From Ruminobacter sp964520475 (GTDB lineage Bacteria; Pseudomonadota; Gammaproteobacteria; Enterobacterales; Succinivibrionaceae): 64,000 nucleotides of DNA. The stretch covers positions 13,333-77,332 of the forward strand of contig CAZFNS010000010.1 in assembly GCA_964520475.1 (NCBI GenBank), given 5' to 3'. The position numbers were made by a program, and so were the translations under genes. This document shows, in pieces, positions 49,980 to 60,316 of this stretch. The notes beneath the pieces are model-generated. The model saw only the letters and a program-made list of their open reading frames with translations. It was not told where the DNA came from and did no database searches. Within the stretch, counting starts at the first letter, position 1, and each line of letters begins with the position of its first letter.

Positions 49980-51197
49980 ATGTCGAATATCGAAAGAACC
50001 GTTCTGGTTGTCAACTGCGGCAGCTCTTCCGTGAAGTTTGCCATCATCAACCCGGGCGACGGCCACGTGCACCTCAGCGGCCTGGCCGAAGCCCTCAACC
50101 TGCCGGAGGCGCGCATCGAATGGCGCTTCGAGGGCCAGGAGAAGCAGAGCCGGGATCTGGGGGCGGGCGCGGACCACCACGCCGCCATCGGCTTCCTGAA
50201 CGCCAACATCCTGGCGGCCCGGAAGGATCTGCTCGATTCCATCTGCGCCGTGGGCCACCGCATCGTTCAGGGCGGCGAGCTGTACACGGAGCCCACCCTC
50301 GTGGACGACGAGGTCGAAGCCGGCATCGAAAGGTGCATCCCCTTCGCGCCGCTGCACAACCCCGCCCATCTCATCGGCATCCGGGCGGCCCGCAAGGCCT
50401 TCGCGAACGTGCCGCACGTGACCGTGTTCGACACGGCGTTCCACCAGACCATGCCGCCGGTCGCGTACCGGTACGCGATCCCCGAGGATCTCTACACCGG
50501 GCACGGCATCAGGAAATACGGCGCCCACGGCACCTCGCACGGCTACGTGGCCGGAGAGGCCGCCCGCCTCCTCGGCGCCGACCCGGACGACTTCCGGGTG
50601 ATCACCTGCCACCTCGGCAACGGCGCCTCCGTCGCGGCGGTGAAGAACGGCAGGTGCCTCGACACCTCCATGGGCCTCACTCCCCTCGACGGACTGGTGA
50701 TGGGCACCCGCTGCGGCTCGATCGACGCCTCGGTCGTGTTCTTCATGTGCGACGTGCTGGGTTACAAGGTTGAGGACGTCCGCGAGATCTTCAACAAGAA
50801 ATCGGGCCTCATGGCCGTTTCCGGCGCGACTTCCGACTGGCGCGGGGTCACGGAGGGCTACCTGAAGGGCGAAGAGCGCTGCGTCCTCGCCTTCGAGATG
50901 TTCTGCTACCGCCTGGCCCGGTTCATCGCCTCGTACTACGTGCCCCTCGGGAAAGCCGACGCGATCGTGTTCACCGGCGGCATCGGCGAGAACTCGTACC
51001 TGATGAGGGAGAAGGTAATCGGACTGCTTCCGGAGGCGTTCGGCGCGAAAATCGACGCGGAGGCCAACAAAAAGGCGCTCGGCTACCTCGGCGGCAGCGG
51101 CCCGGTCCACGCCCCGGACTCCGCGGTGAAGATCCTCGTGATCCCGACGAACGAGGAACTGGTCATCGCGCGCAGCGCGTTCAGATTCGTTAAATAG
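49980..51197 (+). CDS. ackA: Acetate kinase
   Basis: Interconverts acetyl phosphate plus ADP with acetate plus ATP, the ATP-yielding end of mixed-acid fermentation. It has 405 residues (E. coli 400). The ASKHA motifs are VLVVNCGSSSVKFAII at the N terminus, VGHRIVQGGE, HNPAHLIGI, the signature FDTAFHQTMPPVAYRYAIP, and GVRKYG-type GHGIRKYGAHGTSHGYV; GIGENSYLMREK is near the end. pta, the usual partner downstream, is not here; a terminator follows at once. Confidence 0.97.
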   Translation: MSNIERTVLVVNCGSSSVKFAIINPGDGHVHLSGLAEALNLPEARIEWRFEGQEKQSRDLGAGADHHAAIGFLNANILAARKDLLDSICAVGHRIVQGGELYTEPTLVDDEVEAGIERCIPFAPLHNPAHLIGIRAARKAFANVPHVTVFDTAFHQTMPPVAYRYAIPEDLYTGHGIRKYGAHGTSHGYVAGEAARLLGADPDDFRVITCHLGNGASVAAVKNGRCLDTSMGLTPLDGLVMGTRCGSIDASVVFFMCDVLGYKVEDVREIFNKKSGLMAVSGATSDWRGVTEGYLKGEERCVLAFEMFCYRLARFIASYYVPLGKADAIVFTGGIGENSYLMREKVIGLLPEAFGAKIDAEANKKALGYLGGSGPVHAPDSAVKILVIPTNEELVIARSAFRFVK

Positions 51198-51218
51198 CCG
51201 GGAACCGGAATCCGGACG

Positions 51219-51254
51219 GAGCCCGCGGCCGCATGCCGCGGGCTCCCTTTTTTT
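51219..51254 (+). terminator. ackA terminator
   Basis: A perfect 11-bp stem (51219-51229 with 51235-51245, loop CGCAT), then CC and seven T. Confidence 0.93.
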
Positions 51255-51296
51255 CCCGCGGGGGGCGGCCCGGAAACGGGAGGACGCCGCGGCCGG

Positions 51297-52574
51297 CTAT
51301 TTCAGGGAAAGCTCGGCGGCGGGCCTGATGAAGGACGCCCGGATGCCCGGAAGCGCCGCGGCCAGGAGCGCGGTGAAGAGGCTGAACGAGGCCGTGAGGA
51401 GGACGTCGGACAGGCGGACCTCGGAGGGGACGTAGTCGATGAAATACGTTTCGGAGCGCAGGATCCGCGCCCCGGTCACGTCCTGGATGAAATTAATCGT
51501 CTCGGTGAGGTTCGAGGCCAGGAGCAGCCCGAGGAACACCCCGAAAACCGTGCCGTACGCGCCGCTGAACAGCCCCTGGACGACGAACGTGCACATCACC
51601 CGGAAGCGCGAGTAGCCCATGGACAGCAGGATCGCCACCTCGCTCCTCTTTTCGTTCACCGACATGATGAGGCTCGACACGATGTTGAAGCACGAAACCA
51701 CGATCACGAGCAGCAGGGCCAGGCACATCACCGTCCGGACCATCTGGATGTCCCGGTACAGCGGGGCGGCCTGATCCATCCAGCTCTGGACGCCCATGGG
51801 CTCGGGGATGGCCCCGGCCAGGGGGATGAGCTCTTCCCGCGCGTCGGCGAGGGCCCCGAAAAAATCACCCGTTTTGAGGAACACCGAGGCGCTCTGCTTC
51901 GGGCCGAGGCCCGCGAGCCTGCGGACGGTGTCGAGATCGGCGTAGGACTGCAGGCCGTCGAGCTTGCCGCCGATCCGGAAAATGCCCGCCACGCGGCAGG
52001 TGGTTCCCGCCGGCGCGCTCAGGGCGCCGTCCGCGCCGCTCCGCGTGACGATCAGCTCGACGGAATCGTCCTTTTTGACCTTGAGCTTCTTTGCGAGATC
52101 GTAGCCGACGATGATCCCCGGGACGCCGTATTTTTCCGGAACGTCCTTGAGATCGGCGATCCTGACCCCGTCCAGCATGAACTCGTCGATGTTGATGACG
52201 TTCTTGTAGTTCCCGGAGTCGAGCGCCGTCACGCGCGAGGAGCGGTAGCGGTTGTCGCTGTTCAGCATGGCGTTCACGATCATGCCGGGAGACGCGGCCA
52301 GGATCCTGTCCGTGCCTTCCATGAGCGCGGCGGCGGCCGGGGCGTCGTCGAAATAGCCGCTCAGGGAAGTCACCTCCACGGCGGGCATCACCCCGAGCAC
52401 GCGGTGGGCCACCTCCCGCTCGAACCCGTTCATGGCGGAGAGCCCGGTGATCAGGGCGGCCGCGCCGAGGGTGATCCCGGCGATCGAGGCGGCCGAGATG
52501 ACCCCGGACATCACGGTCTTTTTCTTGGCGCGGGAGAACCGCAGGCCCACGGTAAACGGCAGGAACCCGATCAT
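51297..52574 (-). CDS. lolE: Lipoprotein-releasing system transmembrane subunit LolE
   Basis: An inner-membrane subunit of the LolCDE extractor that moves outer-membrane lipoproteins to LolA. It has 425 residues with four membrane helices: one near 25-50 (VISAASIAGITLGAAALITGLSAMNGFERE) and three in the last third; the large loop between is periplasmic. The N-terminal LRFSRAKKK and AMNGFERE are LolC/E hallmarks. I call it LolE because it is third in a C-D-E order and closest to the E. coli LolE start. Its ATG overlaps the lolD stop by four bases. Confidence 0.93.
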   Translation of the reverse strand: MIGFLPFTVGLRFSRAKKKTVMSGVISAASIAGITLGAAALITGLSAMNGFEREVAHRVLGVMPAVEVTSLSGYFDDAPAAAALMEGTDRILAASPGMIVNAMLNSDNRYRSSRVTALDSGNYKNVINIDEFMLDGVRIADLKDVPEKYGVPGIIVGYDLAKKLKVKKDDSVELIVTRSGADGALSAPAGTTCRVAGIFRIGGKLDGLQSYADLDTVRRLAGLGPKQSASVFLKTGDFFGALADAREELIPLAGAIPEPMGVQSWMDQAAPLYRDIQMVRTVMCLALLLVIVVSCFNIVSSLIMSVNEKRSEVAILLSMGYSRFRVMCTFVVQGLFSGAYGTVFGVFLGLLLASNLTETINFIQDVTGARILRSETYFIDYVPSEVRLSDVLLTASFSLFTALLAAALPGIRASFIRPAAELSLK

Positions 52575-53269
52575 CTTTCTTTCACCCTGCCGTCGGACAT
52601 TTCGAACACGCGGCCGAATTTCGCGGCCAGATCCCGGTCGTGCGTCACCACCAGCATCGCGCACCCGTTTTCGGCCCGGAGCTCGGAAAGCAGCCCGAAA
52701 ACCTCGGCGGCGCTGCGGTGGTCGAGATTGCCGGTGGGCTCGTCCGCGAGGATCAGCTCCGGCCGGTTGGCGACGGCCCGGGCGATGGCCACGCGCTGCC
52801 GCTCCCCTCCCGAAAGCTCGGACGGGCGGTGGTTCATTCTCTGCCCGAGCCCGACCCGGTCGAGCAGATACCTGACCCGCGCGTCGATCCGGTCCCCGTC
52901 GCGCTCCCCGGAAATCAGCAGCGGGAAGGCCACGTTCTCGTAGGCCGTGAAATCGCTCAGGAGATGGTGGAACTGGTAGACGAACCCCAGGGAGCGGTTG
53001 CGGAAACGGTCGCGCTTTCTGCCGCTCAGGCGGAAGAGGTTCTCGCCCCGGAACAGCGCCTTGCCCCGCGTGGGCCGGTCGAGGGTCCCGAGGATGTGCA
53101 GGAGCGTGCTTTTGCCGGATCCCGACGACCCGATGATCGCCGCCATCTCGCCGGCGCGTATTTCCAGATCCACGCCCTTCAGCACGCGGGTGACCACGCT
53201 GCTCTCGGTATAGTCCTTGCAGATGTTTTCGGCCTTTAACAGAATTTCGCCTTCGCTGTTCGTGCTCAT
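52571..53269 (-). CDS. lolD: Lipoprotein-releasing system ATPase LolD
   Basis: The cytoplasmic ABC ATPase of LolCDE, 232 residues (E. coli 233). Walker A is IGSSGSGKSTLLH (about residues 46-58), Q-loop VYQFHHLLSDFTAYENV, ABC signature ELSGGERQRVAIARA, Walker B LILADEPTGNLD and the switch His in VVTHDRDLA. VYQFHHLL is the LolD-specific motif. The ATG at 53269 has GTGGAG upstream and lies 14 bases after lolC; the open frame continues upstream inside lolC as shadow. Confidence 0.97.
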   Translation of the reverse strand: MSTNSEGEILLKAENICKDYTESSVVTRVLKGVDLEIRAGEMAAIIGSSGSGKSTLLHILGTLDRPTRGKALFRGENLFRLSGRKRDRFRNRSLGFVYQFHHLLSDFTAYENVAFPLLISGERDGDRIDARVRYLLDRVGLGQRMNHRPSELSGGERQRVAIARAVANRPELILADEPTGNLDHRSAAEVFGLLSELRAENGCAMLVVTHDRDLAAKFGRVFEMSDGRVKER

Positions 53270-53283
53270 GACTCCACCCCCGG

Positions 53284-54522
53284 TTATTCGTAACGGAGAG
53301 ACTCGGCCGGCGGCTGCCCGGCGGCTTTTACGGACGGATAGATCGTTATCGCGAAGCTCAGGGCCACGGTGGCGGCCGTTATCGCGGCCAGCTGCGCGTA
53401 ATCGACCTGCCTGGGGATGCCCGCGCCGCCCGCCGAGATGTACAGGTTGATGCCCAGCGCGCTCAGCGCGGAATCCAGGTTTTCGACCAGCAGGAGCCCG
53501 AGGATCAGGCCGAGCGCCGAGCCGATCACGCCGCTCAGGGCGCCCTCGGCGACGAAGATCCACATGATGGTCCGCTTCCCCGCCCCGAGGGTCCGCAGCA
53601 CCGCGATCTCGCCGACCTTGCCGCTCACCACCATGGCGAGCGAGGACAGCATGTTGAAGATCGCCACCACGATGATCAGCGCGAGCATCAGCCCCATCAT
53701 CAGCCTTTCCATGGCCACGCTCTGGAAAAATTCGCCCAGCTCGGTCCGCCAGTCCGCGATGACGAGGGAGGGGTCGGCCGCGCGGGCCGCCTCGGCGAAC
53801 TCGTTGATCGCGAAGGGATCGCGGAGCCAGACCCTGAACCCCGAAACGTACCCCGCGGGAACGTGGGCCAGCTTGCGCGCGTCCTCGATGTTGGCGAGGA
53901 TCATCCCCGAGGTCGAGCTGCCCACCGCATAGGCTCCCGAAACGGTGAAGAGCCGCTGCGAGGGGATCCGGCCGAACGGGGTGTAGCGCACGCGGGAGGC
54001 CGAAATTATCCTGACTTCCTCCCCGGGGGCGCCGCCGAGCATCTCCAGCAGGTCCCAGCCCGCGATCAGCTCGTAGCTCAGCGGCAGCAGGTTGTCGAAG
54101 GCGCGGGTTCCGGCGGAGGCGCGGATGAGATCGACCTCGGGGTACGCCCGCGGGTCGACGCCGTAGAGCGTGGCGCCGTATATGCCGTTTTTCCCCTGGA
54201 TCATGACGTCGTCGGTAATCTGCGGGGCCACGGCCTCCACCCCGGGAATCGCCGCGAGCTTCCCGTAATCGTACGTCTCGGCGATCAGCCCGTCCGGGCC
54301 CGTGGCCACGGCGTGCGGCACGGCGGCCAGCATCCTGTCCTTGAGCTCCCCCTCCAGGCCGTTCATGACCGAAAGGACGACGATGAGGGCCGCGACGCCG
54401 AGCATGATGCCGAGGGTGGACAGGAGGGCGATGAACGAGGCGAACCGGTGGTTCGAGGAGGCAAAGGCGTACCTGAGCCCCACCGAGAGGCTCAGAGGAC
54501 GGAAAAGTTTTATCAGTGCCAT
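53284..54522 (-). CDS. lolC: Lipoprotein-releasing system transmembrane subunit LolC
   Basis: The LolA-recruiting membrane subunit, 412 residues (E. coli LolC 399). The N terminus SLSVGLRYAFASSNHRFASF leads into the first helix with LSVMNGLEGELKDRML; three more helices lie in the last third (VAIFNMLSSLAMVVSGKVGEIAVLRTLGA onward). The C-terminal end SLRYE matches LolC proteins. It opens the lolCDE operon; the upstream 349 bases are shared with the divergent gltA. Confidence 0.93.
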   Translation of the reverse strand: MALIKLFRPLSLSVGLRYAFASSNHRFASFIALLSTLGIMLGVAALIVVLSVMNGLEGELKDRMLAAVPHAVATGPDGLIAETYDYGKLAAIPGVEAVAPQITDDVMIQGKNGIYGATLYGVDPRAYPEVDLIRASAGTRAFDNLLPLSYELIAGWDLLEMLGGAPGEEVRIISASRVRYTPFGRIPSQRLFTVSGAYAVGSSTSGMILANIEDARKLAHVPAGYVSGFRVWLRDPFAINEFAEAARAADPSLVIADWRTELGEFFQSVAMERLMMGLMLALIIVVAIFNMLSSLAMVVSGKVGEIAVLRTLGAGKRTIMWIFVAEGALSGVIGSALGLILGLLLVENLDSALSALGINLYISAGGAGIPRQVDYAQLAAITAATVALSFAITIYPSVKAAGQPPAESLRYE

Positions 54523-54871
54523 ATGTCAAACCCCGGAATGCCGAACCGGCCCGGGCCCGCCGCGGATCCCGCCGCCGGCCCGCCCGGCGCGCCGGACAAA
54601 ATCGTAACGCCCGTCTCGGGATTATATACGAACGGAGGCGGACGGACAACCCGCGCGTGCGCGCCGCGGGCATTTTTGCCGCCGCCCCGGCCGCGGCGCC
54701 GGGCGCGCGGCCCGCCCGTCCCGCGGCGGGACGGGGGTTCCGGCGCCGGCGAATGTGCGATTTTGGTTTTTCAAACACCGTCTTTACGGTTATAATGATC
54801 ATAGTTTTTTGACGAATGGCTATGTTTGGTTTTATAACCGTCCGCCATAAAAATCACAGAAGGAGTCTTCA
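54523..54871. other. Divergent lolC/gltA intergenic region (349 bases, no gene)
   Basis: The lolC-proximal 240 bases are GC-rich (about 54540-54760) and show no gene or clear promoter beyond a weak TATAAT-like patch on the minus strand near 54625. The last 100 bases before gltA are AT-rich and carry its two tandem promoters. Confidence 0.5.
54768..54838 (+). promoter_or_regulatory. Two tandem gltA promoters
   Basis: P1: TTTTCA (54768-54773), 17-base spacer, TATAAT (54791-54796). P2: TTGACG (54809-54814), 18-base spacer, TATAAC (54833-54838). P2 would give a leader of about 27 bases. E. coli gltA also has two promoters. Confidence 0.68.
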
Positions 54872-56194
<1,323 letters not shown>

Positions 56195-56225
56195 GACGCC
56201 GGGGAAAGGATAAGACCGGATGCGA

Positions 56226-56257
56226 AACGCGGGCGCGGGGCGCCCGCGTTCTTTTTT
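56226..56257 (+). terminator. gltA terminator
   Basis: A perfect 11-bp stem AACGCGGGCGC/GCGCCCGCGTT with loop GGG, followed by C and six T. Confidence 0.9.
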
Positions 56258-56282
56258 GCGCGCGGGCGCCGGCCGGGACGCG

Positions 56283-57038
56283 TTACGCGCCCGGGCGGGC
56301 GCGGCCGCAGACCGGGCATTCCGGGCCGCAGGGCGCGAGTTTGATTTTGCGGTAGTGCCCGCGAAGCGTGTCGAGGATCAGCAGGCTGCCGGTCAGAAGT
56401 TCCCCGGCGCCGGTCAGGTACTTTATCGCCTCGAGGGCCTGCAGGCAGCCGGCGAGGCCCGCCGTCGCGCCCATGATGCCCCCGGGCCGGGCCGCCCCCG
56501 GCGGGACCTCCGCGGTCACGCGGCGCAGGCACGGCCCGCGCCCCGGCACGTAGGTCATCACCTGCCCCCGGAATTCCTTGACGCCGGCGTGGCAGAAAGG
56601 CTTCCCCTCGAGGACGCAGGCGTCGCTGATGAGGATTTTCGTGTCGAAATTGTCGGTGCAGTCGAGGATGAAATCGTAGTCCCGGACGATTGCCCGGATA
56701 TTGTCCGCGCCGATTTTCACGCGCAGGGGCTCGACCCGGACCTCGGGGTTTATCGCCTCGACCGACTCCTTGAGCGAAAGCACCTTGTCGCGGCCGATGT
56801 CCGCGGCGGCGTGGACGATCTGGCGCTGCAGGTTGGACAGGTCGACCGCGTCGGCGTCGATCGAGCCGATGAAACCCACCCCGGCCGCGCCGAGGTACAG
56901 GGAAGCGGGGCTGCCGAGGCCCCCGGCTCCGATGATGAGCACTTTGGAGCGCAGGAGCTTTTCCTGCCCCTCCTCGCCTATTTCCTTTAAGAGAATCTGT
57001 CTCGAGTACCGCTCGAGCTGTTTGTCCGCAAGCGCCAT
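56283..57038 (-). CDS. ThiF/MoeB/HesA-family adenylyltransferase
   Basis: An E1-like enzyme that adenylates the C-terminal Gly of a ThiS/MoaD-type sulfur carrier. It has 251 residues (E. coli ThiF 251, MoeB 249). ATP site: VLIIGAGGLGSPASLYLGAAGVG (about 32-54), then DAVDLSNLQRQIVH and ILDCTDNFDTK. The second zinc pair is CPVC near the C terminus, but the first pair is incomplete: CLRR instead of CxxC. The Cys of ThiF that forms the acyl-persulfide is not seen. I chose the ATG at 57038 (GGGGAGG upstream). No thi or moa gene is adjacent, so substrate is open. Confidence 0.87.
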   Translation of the reverse strand: MALADKQLERYSRQILLKEIGEEGQEKLLRSKVLIIGAGGLGSPASLYLGAAGVGFIGSIDADAVDLSNLQRQIVHAAADIGRDKVLSLKESVEAINPEVRVEPLRVKIGADNIRAIVRDYDFILDCTDNFDTKILISDACVLEGKPFCHAGVKEFRGQVMTYVPGRGPCLRRVTAEVPPGAARPGGIMGATAGLAGCLQALEAIKYLTGAGELLTGSLLILDTLRGHYRKIKLAPCGPECPVCGRARPGA

Positions 57039-57243
57039 GACCGCCTCCCCCGTTATGCCCGGAACTGACGGCATTCTACCCCATCCCGGCGGCCGGGTAC
57101 AGGCGGAGCGTCAATCCGGGGGAGCGGGCCGACGATTATTTTTTTCACGACGGAGGCAAAGGGCGCGGCCCGACGCGCCGGAACGAACGGCGCGGAACGT
57201 CCGCCCCGGAGCCCGGGCGGCCGCGGCGCCGGAATTTCCCGCG

Positions 57244-57278
57244 AAAAAAGGGGCGGGATCCCCCGCGGGATCCCGCCC
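57244..57278 (-). terminator. Terminator of the BamE-like lipoprotein gene
   Basis: On the minus strand a perfect 11-bp stem (57268-57278 with 57251-57261) is followed by six T. Confidence 0.9.
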
Positions 57279-57321
57279 TTTGCTCTGTTGCCGGGGAACG
57301 CTTCCGGATCCCCTCCGGGCG

Positions 57322-57675
57322 CTATTTGACGCCGGCGGCGTCGAGCAGCGGGTTCGACGTGTTGCTTCCCTGGCTACGGGAAACGTTGGTCACGACGCCT
57401 TTCTTGTTGACCGTGAAGTTGACGCTTTCGTTCACGTTATCTCCGAAATGTTTGATAATCTGGTGATCGTAGATCACGAGCTGATCGTCGCCGACCTGCA
57501 TGGTCCTTGAGGGCGGTCCGAACAGCGCCAAAACCTCCTGCTGGGTGGTCTTGTTGGCCTGGATCGCGGCCAGCTGCGCGTCGGAAATGGCCGTCCCGGT
57601 TTCATAGTTCTGGAAAAGGCCGCATCCCGAACACGCGATTACCGCGGCGATCGCCAGACAGCAAAGTTTTTTCAT
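57322..57675 (-). CDS. BamE/SmpA-like small lipoprotein
   Basis: A 117-residue lipoprotein with the SmpA/OmlA (BamE) type of domain: after the signal peptide comes ANKTTQQEVLALFGPPSRTM, the helix and Gly-Pro-Pro turn typical of the fold, then the strand DDQLVIYDHQIIKHF. The lipobox is ambiguous: VIAC (Cys15) fits best, with a second Cys at 18 (SGCG). True BamE proteins have a longer beta sheet with conserved hydrophobic motifs I do not find, so this is probably a BamE-fold relative and not the BAM subunit itself. It stands alone, with its own promoter and terminator. Confidence 0.72.
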   Translation of the reverse strand: MKKLCCLAIAAVIACSGCGLFQNYETGTAISDAQLAAIQANKTTQQEVLALFGPPSRTMQVGDDQLVIYDHQIIKHFGDNVNESVNFTVNKKGVVTNVSRSQGSNTSNPLLDAAGVK

Positions 57676-57755
57676 AAAATCTCCTTAAATCGTTGATTCC
57701 CCGTTTTGCCGAAAAAGCCGGACCGGCCGCGCGGCGCGCCCCGGCATGTCAGCTC

Positions 57756-57784
57756 ACCTTAGCACACGGATCGCCGCTATGCAA
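57756..57784 (-). promoter_or_regulatory. Promoter of the BamE-like gene
   Basis: On the minus strand TTGCAT (57779-57784), 17-base spacer, TAAGGT (57756-57761) with TGC directly before the -10 (extended -10). Confidence 0.6.
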
Positions 57785-57910
57785 TATATTTTATTCTGAT
57801 GTTTTTTTTGTTCGCATTTTTGACGTATTCGCGGCGCGCCCGTCCGTTTCTCCCGGAACCGGAACCGCCCGCGGGATGCGCCGGACGGAGCCGCGCGGCG
57901 CCCGCCCGCT

Positions 57911-57940
57911 CTGACCGGTCCCGGGGTTTTCTGCTAAAAT
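57911..57940 (+). promoter_or_regulatory. Promoter of the KfrA_N-like gene
   Basis: CTGACC (57911-57916), 18-base spacer, TAAAAT (57935-57940) with TGC before it (extended -10), 43 bases upstream of the ATG. Confidence 0.6.
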
Positions 57941-57982
57941 AAACGGGCGGGACGGTCCCGCGGAGCGGAAAAGGGAGAAGAA

Positions 57983-58594
57983 ATGCCGGCGGTAACGGAA
58001 GAGGAAGTCGTGGAGGCGGCGCGGGCCCTCGCCGCCGCGGGCGAAAAAGTGAGCGTGAGCAGGATCCGCGCCGCGCTCGGGCACGGTTCGTATTCGACCA
58101 TTCTCGCCATTCTCGGCGCGCGCGGCATCCCGACGGCGCGGGCCCGTCCCCGCCCGCCCGCCGCCCCGGGCGGGAACCGCCTGGAGGTTCTCCGGCAGCT
58201 TCAGGCCGCCGTCGCCGAAGCCCGCCGCCGGAACGAGCGGCTGCGGGAAGCCGTCCGCGCCGAGGAAGGCGCCGCGCTCGTCGCGCGGGCCGTCCTGCAG
58301 AACCTGATCAAAGACATCGTCGTAGCGCACCTGCGGGACCCGCGCCTCGCCGATTTCATCGCGGATCAGGATTTCGCGTGGCTGTTCCTCAAAAACCGGG
58401 GCGGCGCCCCGGCGGAAACGGCGCTGCGGCTGCGGGCCGCGCTGCTCGACGATTTCATCGGGCGGCTCGAAGCCCTGAAAACCGACCCGGGGGAGCTGCG
58501 CTTAAGCGGCGGGGCGCGCAGCCTCGGCGGCGCCCTGCGCATGCTCGCGGACATGAAGACGAGGAACGGCGATGACGGAACCTACGAATACTGA
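57983..58594 (+). CDS. KfrA_N-like DNA-binding protein
   Basis: A 203-residue protein. Residues 1-45 (VTEEEVVEAARALAAAGEKV, then SVSRIRAALGHGSYSTI) match the KfrA N-terminal winged-helix domain found in plasmid KfrA regulators and in chromosomal relatives: pattern of a helix, Gly, then R-x-x-LG-x-GS-x-x-T-I. A Pro-rich linker (about 50-62) and a helical, partly coiled-coil region (65-95) follow. Unlike KfrA the coiled coil is short, and the C-terminal ~100 residues form another domain I cannot name. GGGAGAA precedes the ATG. The next gene overlaps it by 23 bases. Confidence 0.75.
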   Translation: MPAVTEEEVVEAARALAAAGEKVSVSRIRAALGHGSYSTILAILGARGIPTARARPRPPAAPGGNRLEVLRQLQAAVAEARRRNERLREAVRAEEGAALVARAVLQNLIKDIVVAHLRDPRLADFIADQDFAWLFLKNRGGAPAETALRLRAALLDDFIGRLEALKTDPGELRLSGGARSLGGALRMLADMKTRNGDDGTYEY

Positions 58595-58943
58595 AGCCCG
58601 GCGGGCCGCGGAGCCCGGCGACCGCGCCGTCCGGTCCCTGATCGCGGAAGCGGAGCGGACCCTGACCCGGCTCGAAGCCGACAACGCCCGCCTCGAAAAG
58701 GAACGCGCCGCGATCGAGAGCCGCGTCCTCGGGCCCCTGCGGGATCACGAGGCCGTGCTCAGGCACTTCAACGCCCGGTGCCTGCGCTCCCCCGGCGCGG
58801 AGCTGCCCGCGGATCTCGCCCTGATCCTGGCTTACCTGCTGCGCGCCGCCGAAAGCGGCCCGCCCTCCCCGCGCGGCGGCCCCGGCGCGTCCCGCGAAGG
58901 GCTCGCGCGCGAGCTCTTCGCGGCGCTCGTCCGCGGCGTTTGA
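58572..58943 (+). CDS. Coiled-coil protein of unknown function overlapping the KfrA_N-like gene
   Basis: A 123-residue protein I do not recognise. Residues ~20-50 (VRSLIAEAERTLTRLEADNA and beyond) form a clear coiled coil with hydrophobic residues at heptad spacing; the rest is helical with a Gly/Pro-rich stretch (95-107). No signal peptide. Its start lies inside the last codons of the KfrA_N-like gene (23-base overlap, shifted frame), which suggests translational coupling and a joint function. It ends a few bases before the terminator shared with fba and the scaffold gap. Confidence 0.6.
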   Translation: MTEPTNTEARRAAEPGDRAVRSLIAEAERTLTRLEADNARLEKERAAIESRVLGPLRDHEAVLRHFNARCLRSPGAELPADLALILAYLLRAAESGPPSPRGGPGASREGLARELFAALVRGV

Positions 58944-58944
58944 C

Positions 58945-58976
58945 AAAAAAAAACCTCCGCCCGGACGGGCGGAGGT
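58945..58976 (-). terminator. fba terminator (copy left of the gap), possibly shared
   Basis: A 10-bp stem ACCTCCGCCC/GGGCGGAGGT with loop GGAC; on the minus strand it is followed by at least seven T. The same hairpin recurs at 59106-59131 to the right of the N run, probably as an assembly duplicate. Confidence 0.8.
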
Positions 58977-59000
58977 TCCGCGAGGCTTTATTCCCCGGGA

Positions 59001-59100
59001 NNNNNNNNNNNNNNNNNNNNNNNNNNNNNNNNNNNNNNNNNNNNNNNNNNNNNNNNNNNNNNNNNNNNNNNNNNNNNNNNNNNNNNNNNNNNNNNNNNNN
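59001..59100. other. Scaffold gap of 100 N
   Basis: Exactly 100 N. The 54 bases before the gap (58947-59000) are identical to the 54 bases after it (59101-59154), so the two contig ends overlap and the true gap is probably zero. Confidence 0.97.
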
Positions 59101-59154
59101 AAAAAAACCTCCGCCCGGACGGGCGGAGGTTCCGCGAGGCTTTATTCCCCGGGA

Positions 59155-60237
<1,083 letters not shown>

Positions 60238-60279
60238 TTGGTAATTTCCTAAATATGTCTAACTCATGGAACAGCTTAA

Positions 60280-60306
60280 GGGCGGGAGGAGCCGTCCTCC
60301 CGTCCC
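60280..60306 (-). other. Intercistronic hairpin between pgk and fba
   Basis: GGGAGGA (60284-60290) pairs with TCCTCCC (60295-60301) around GCCG, extended by outer GGG/CCC with a small bulge. On the minus strand only TTAAGC follows, so it is more likely an RNA-processing or stability element than a terminator. Confidence 0.5.
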
Positions 60307-60316
60307 GTTAAAAAAG

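Larger units (their letters stand above)
57676..57982. other. Divergent region between the BamE-like and KfrA_N-like genes (307 bases)
   Basis: No gene is supported. It contains an AT-rich island at 57780-57830 (including a run of nine T), a minus-strand promoter near 57756-57784 and a plus-strand promoter at 57911-57940; the part between (57835-57910) is GC-rich without visible signals. Confidence 0.6.

Noticed and set aside
57983..58594. KfrA-like gene as evidence of an integrated plasmid
   Set aside because: Only the N-terminal domain is similar; there are no replication, partition or transfer genes and the base composition matches the neighbours.
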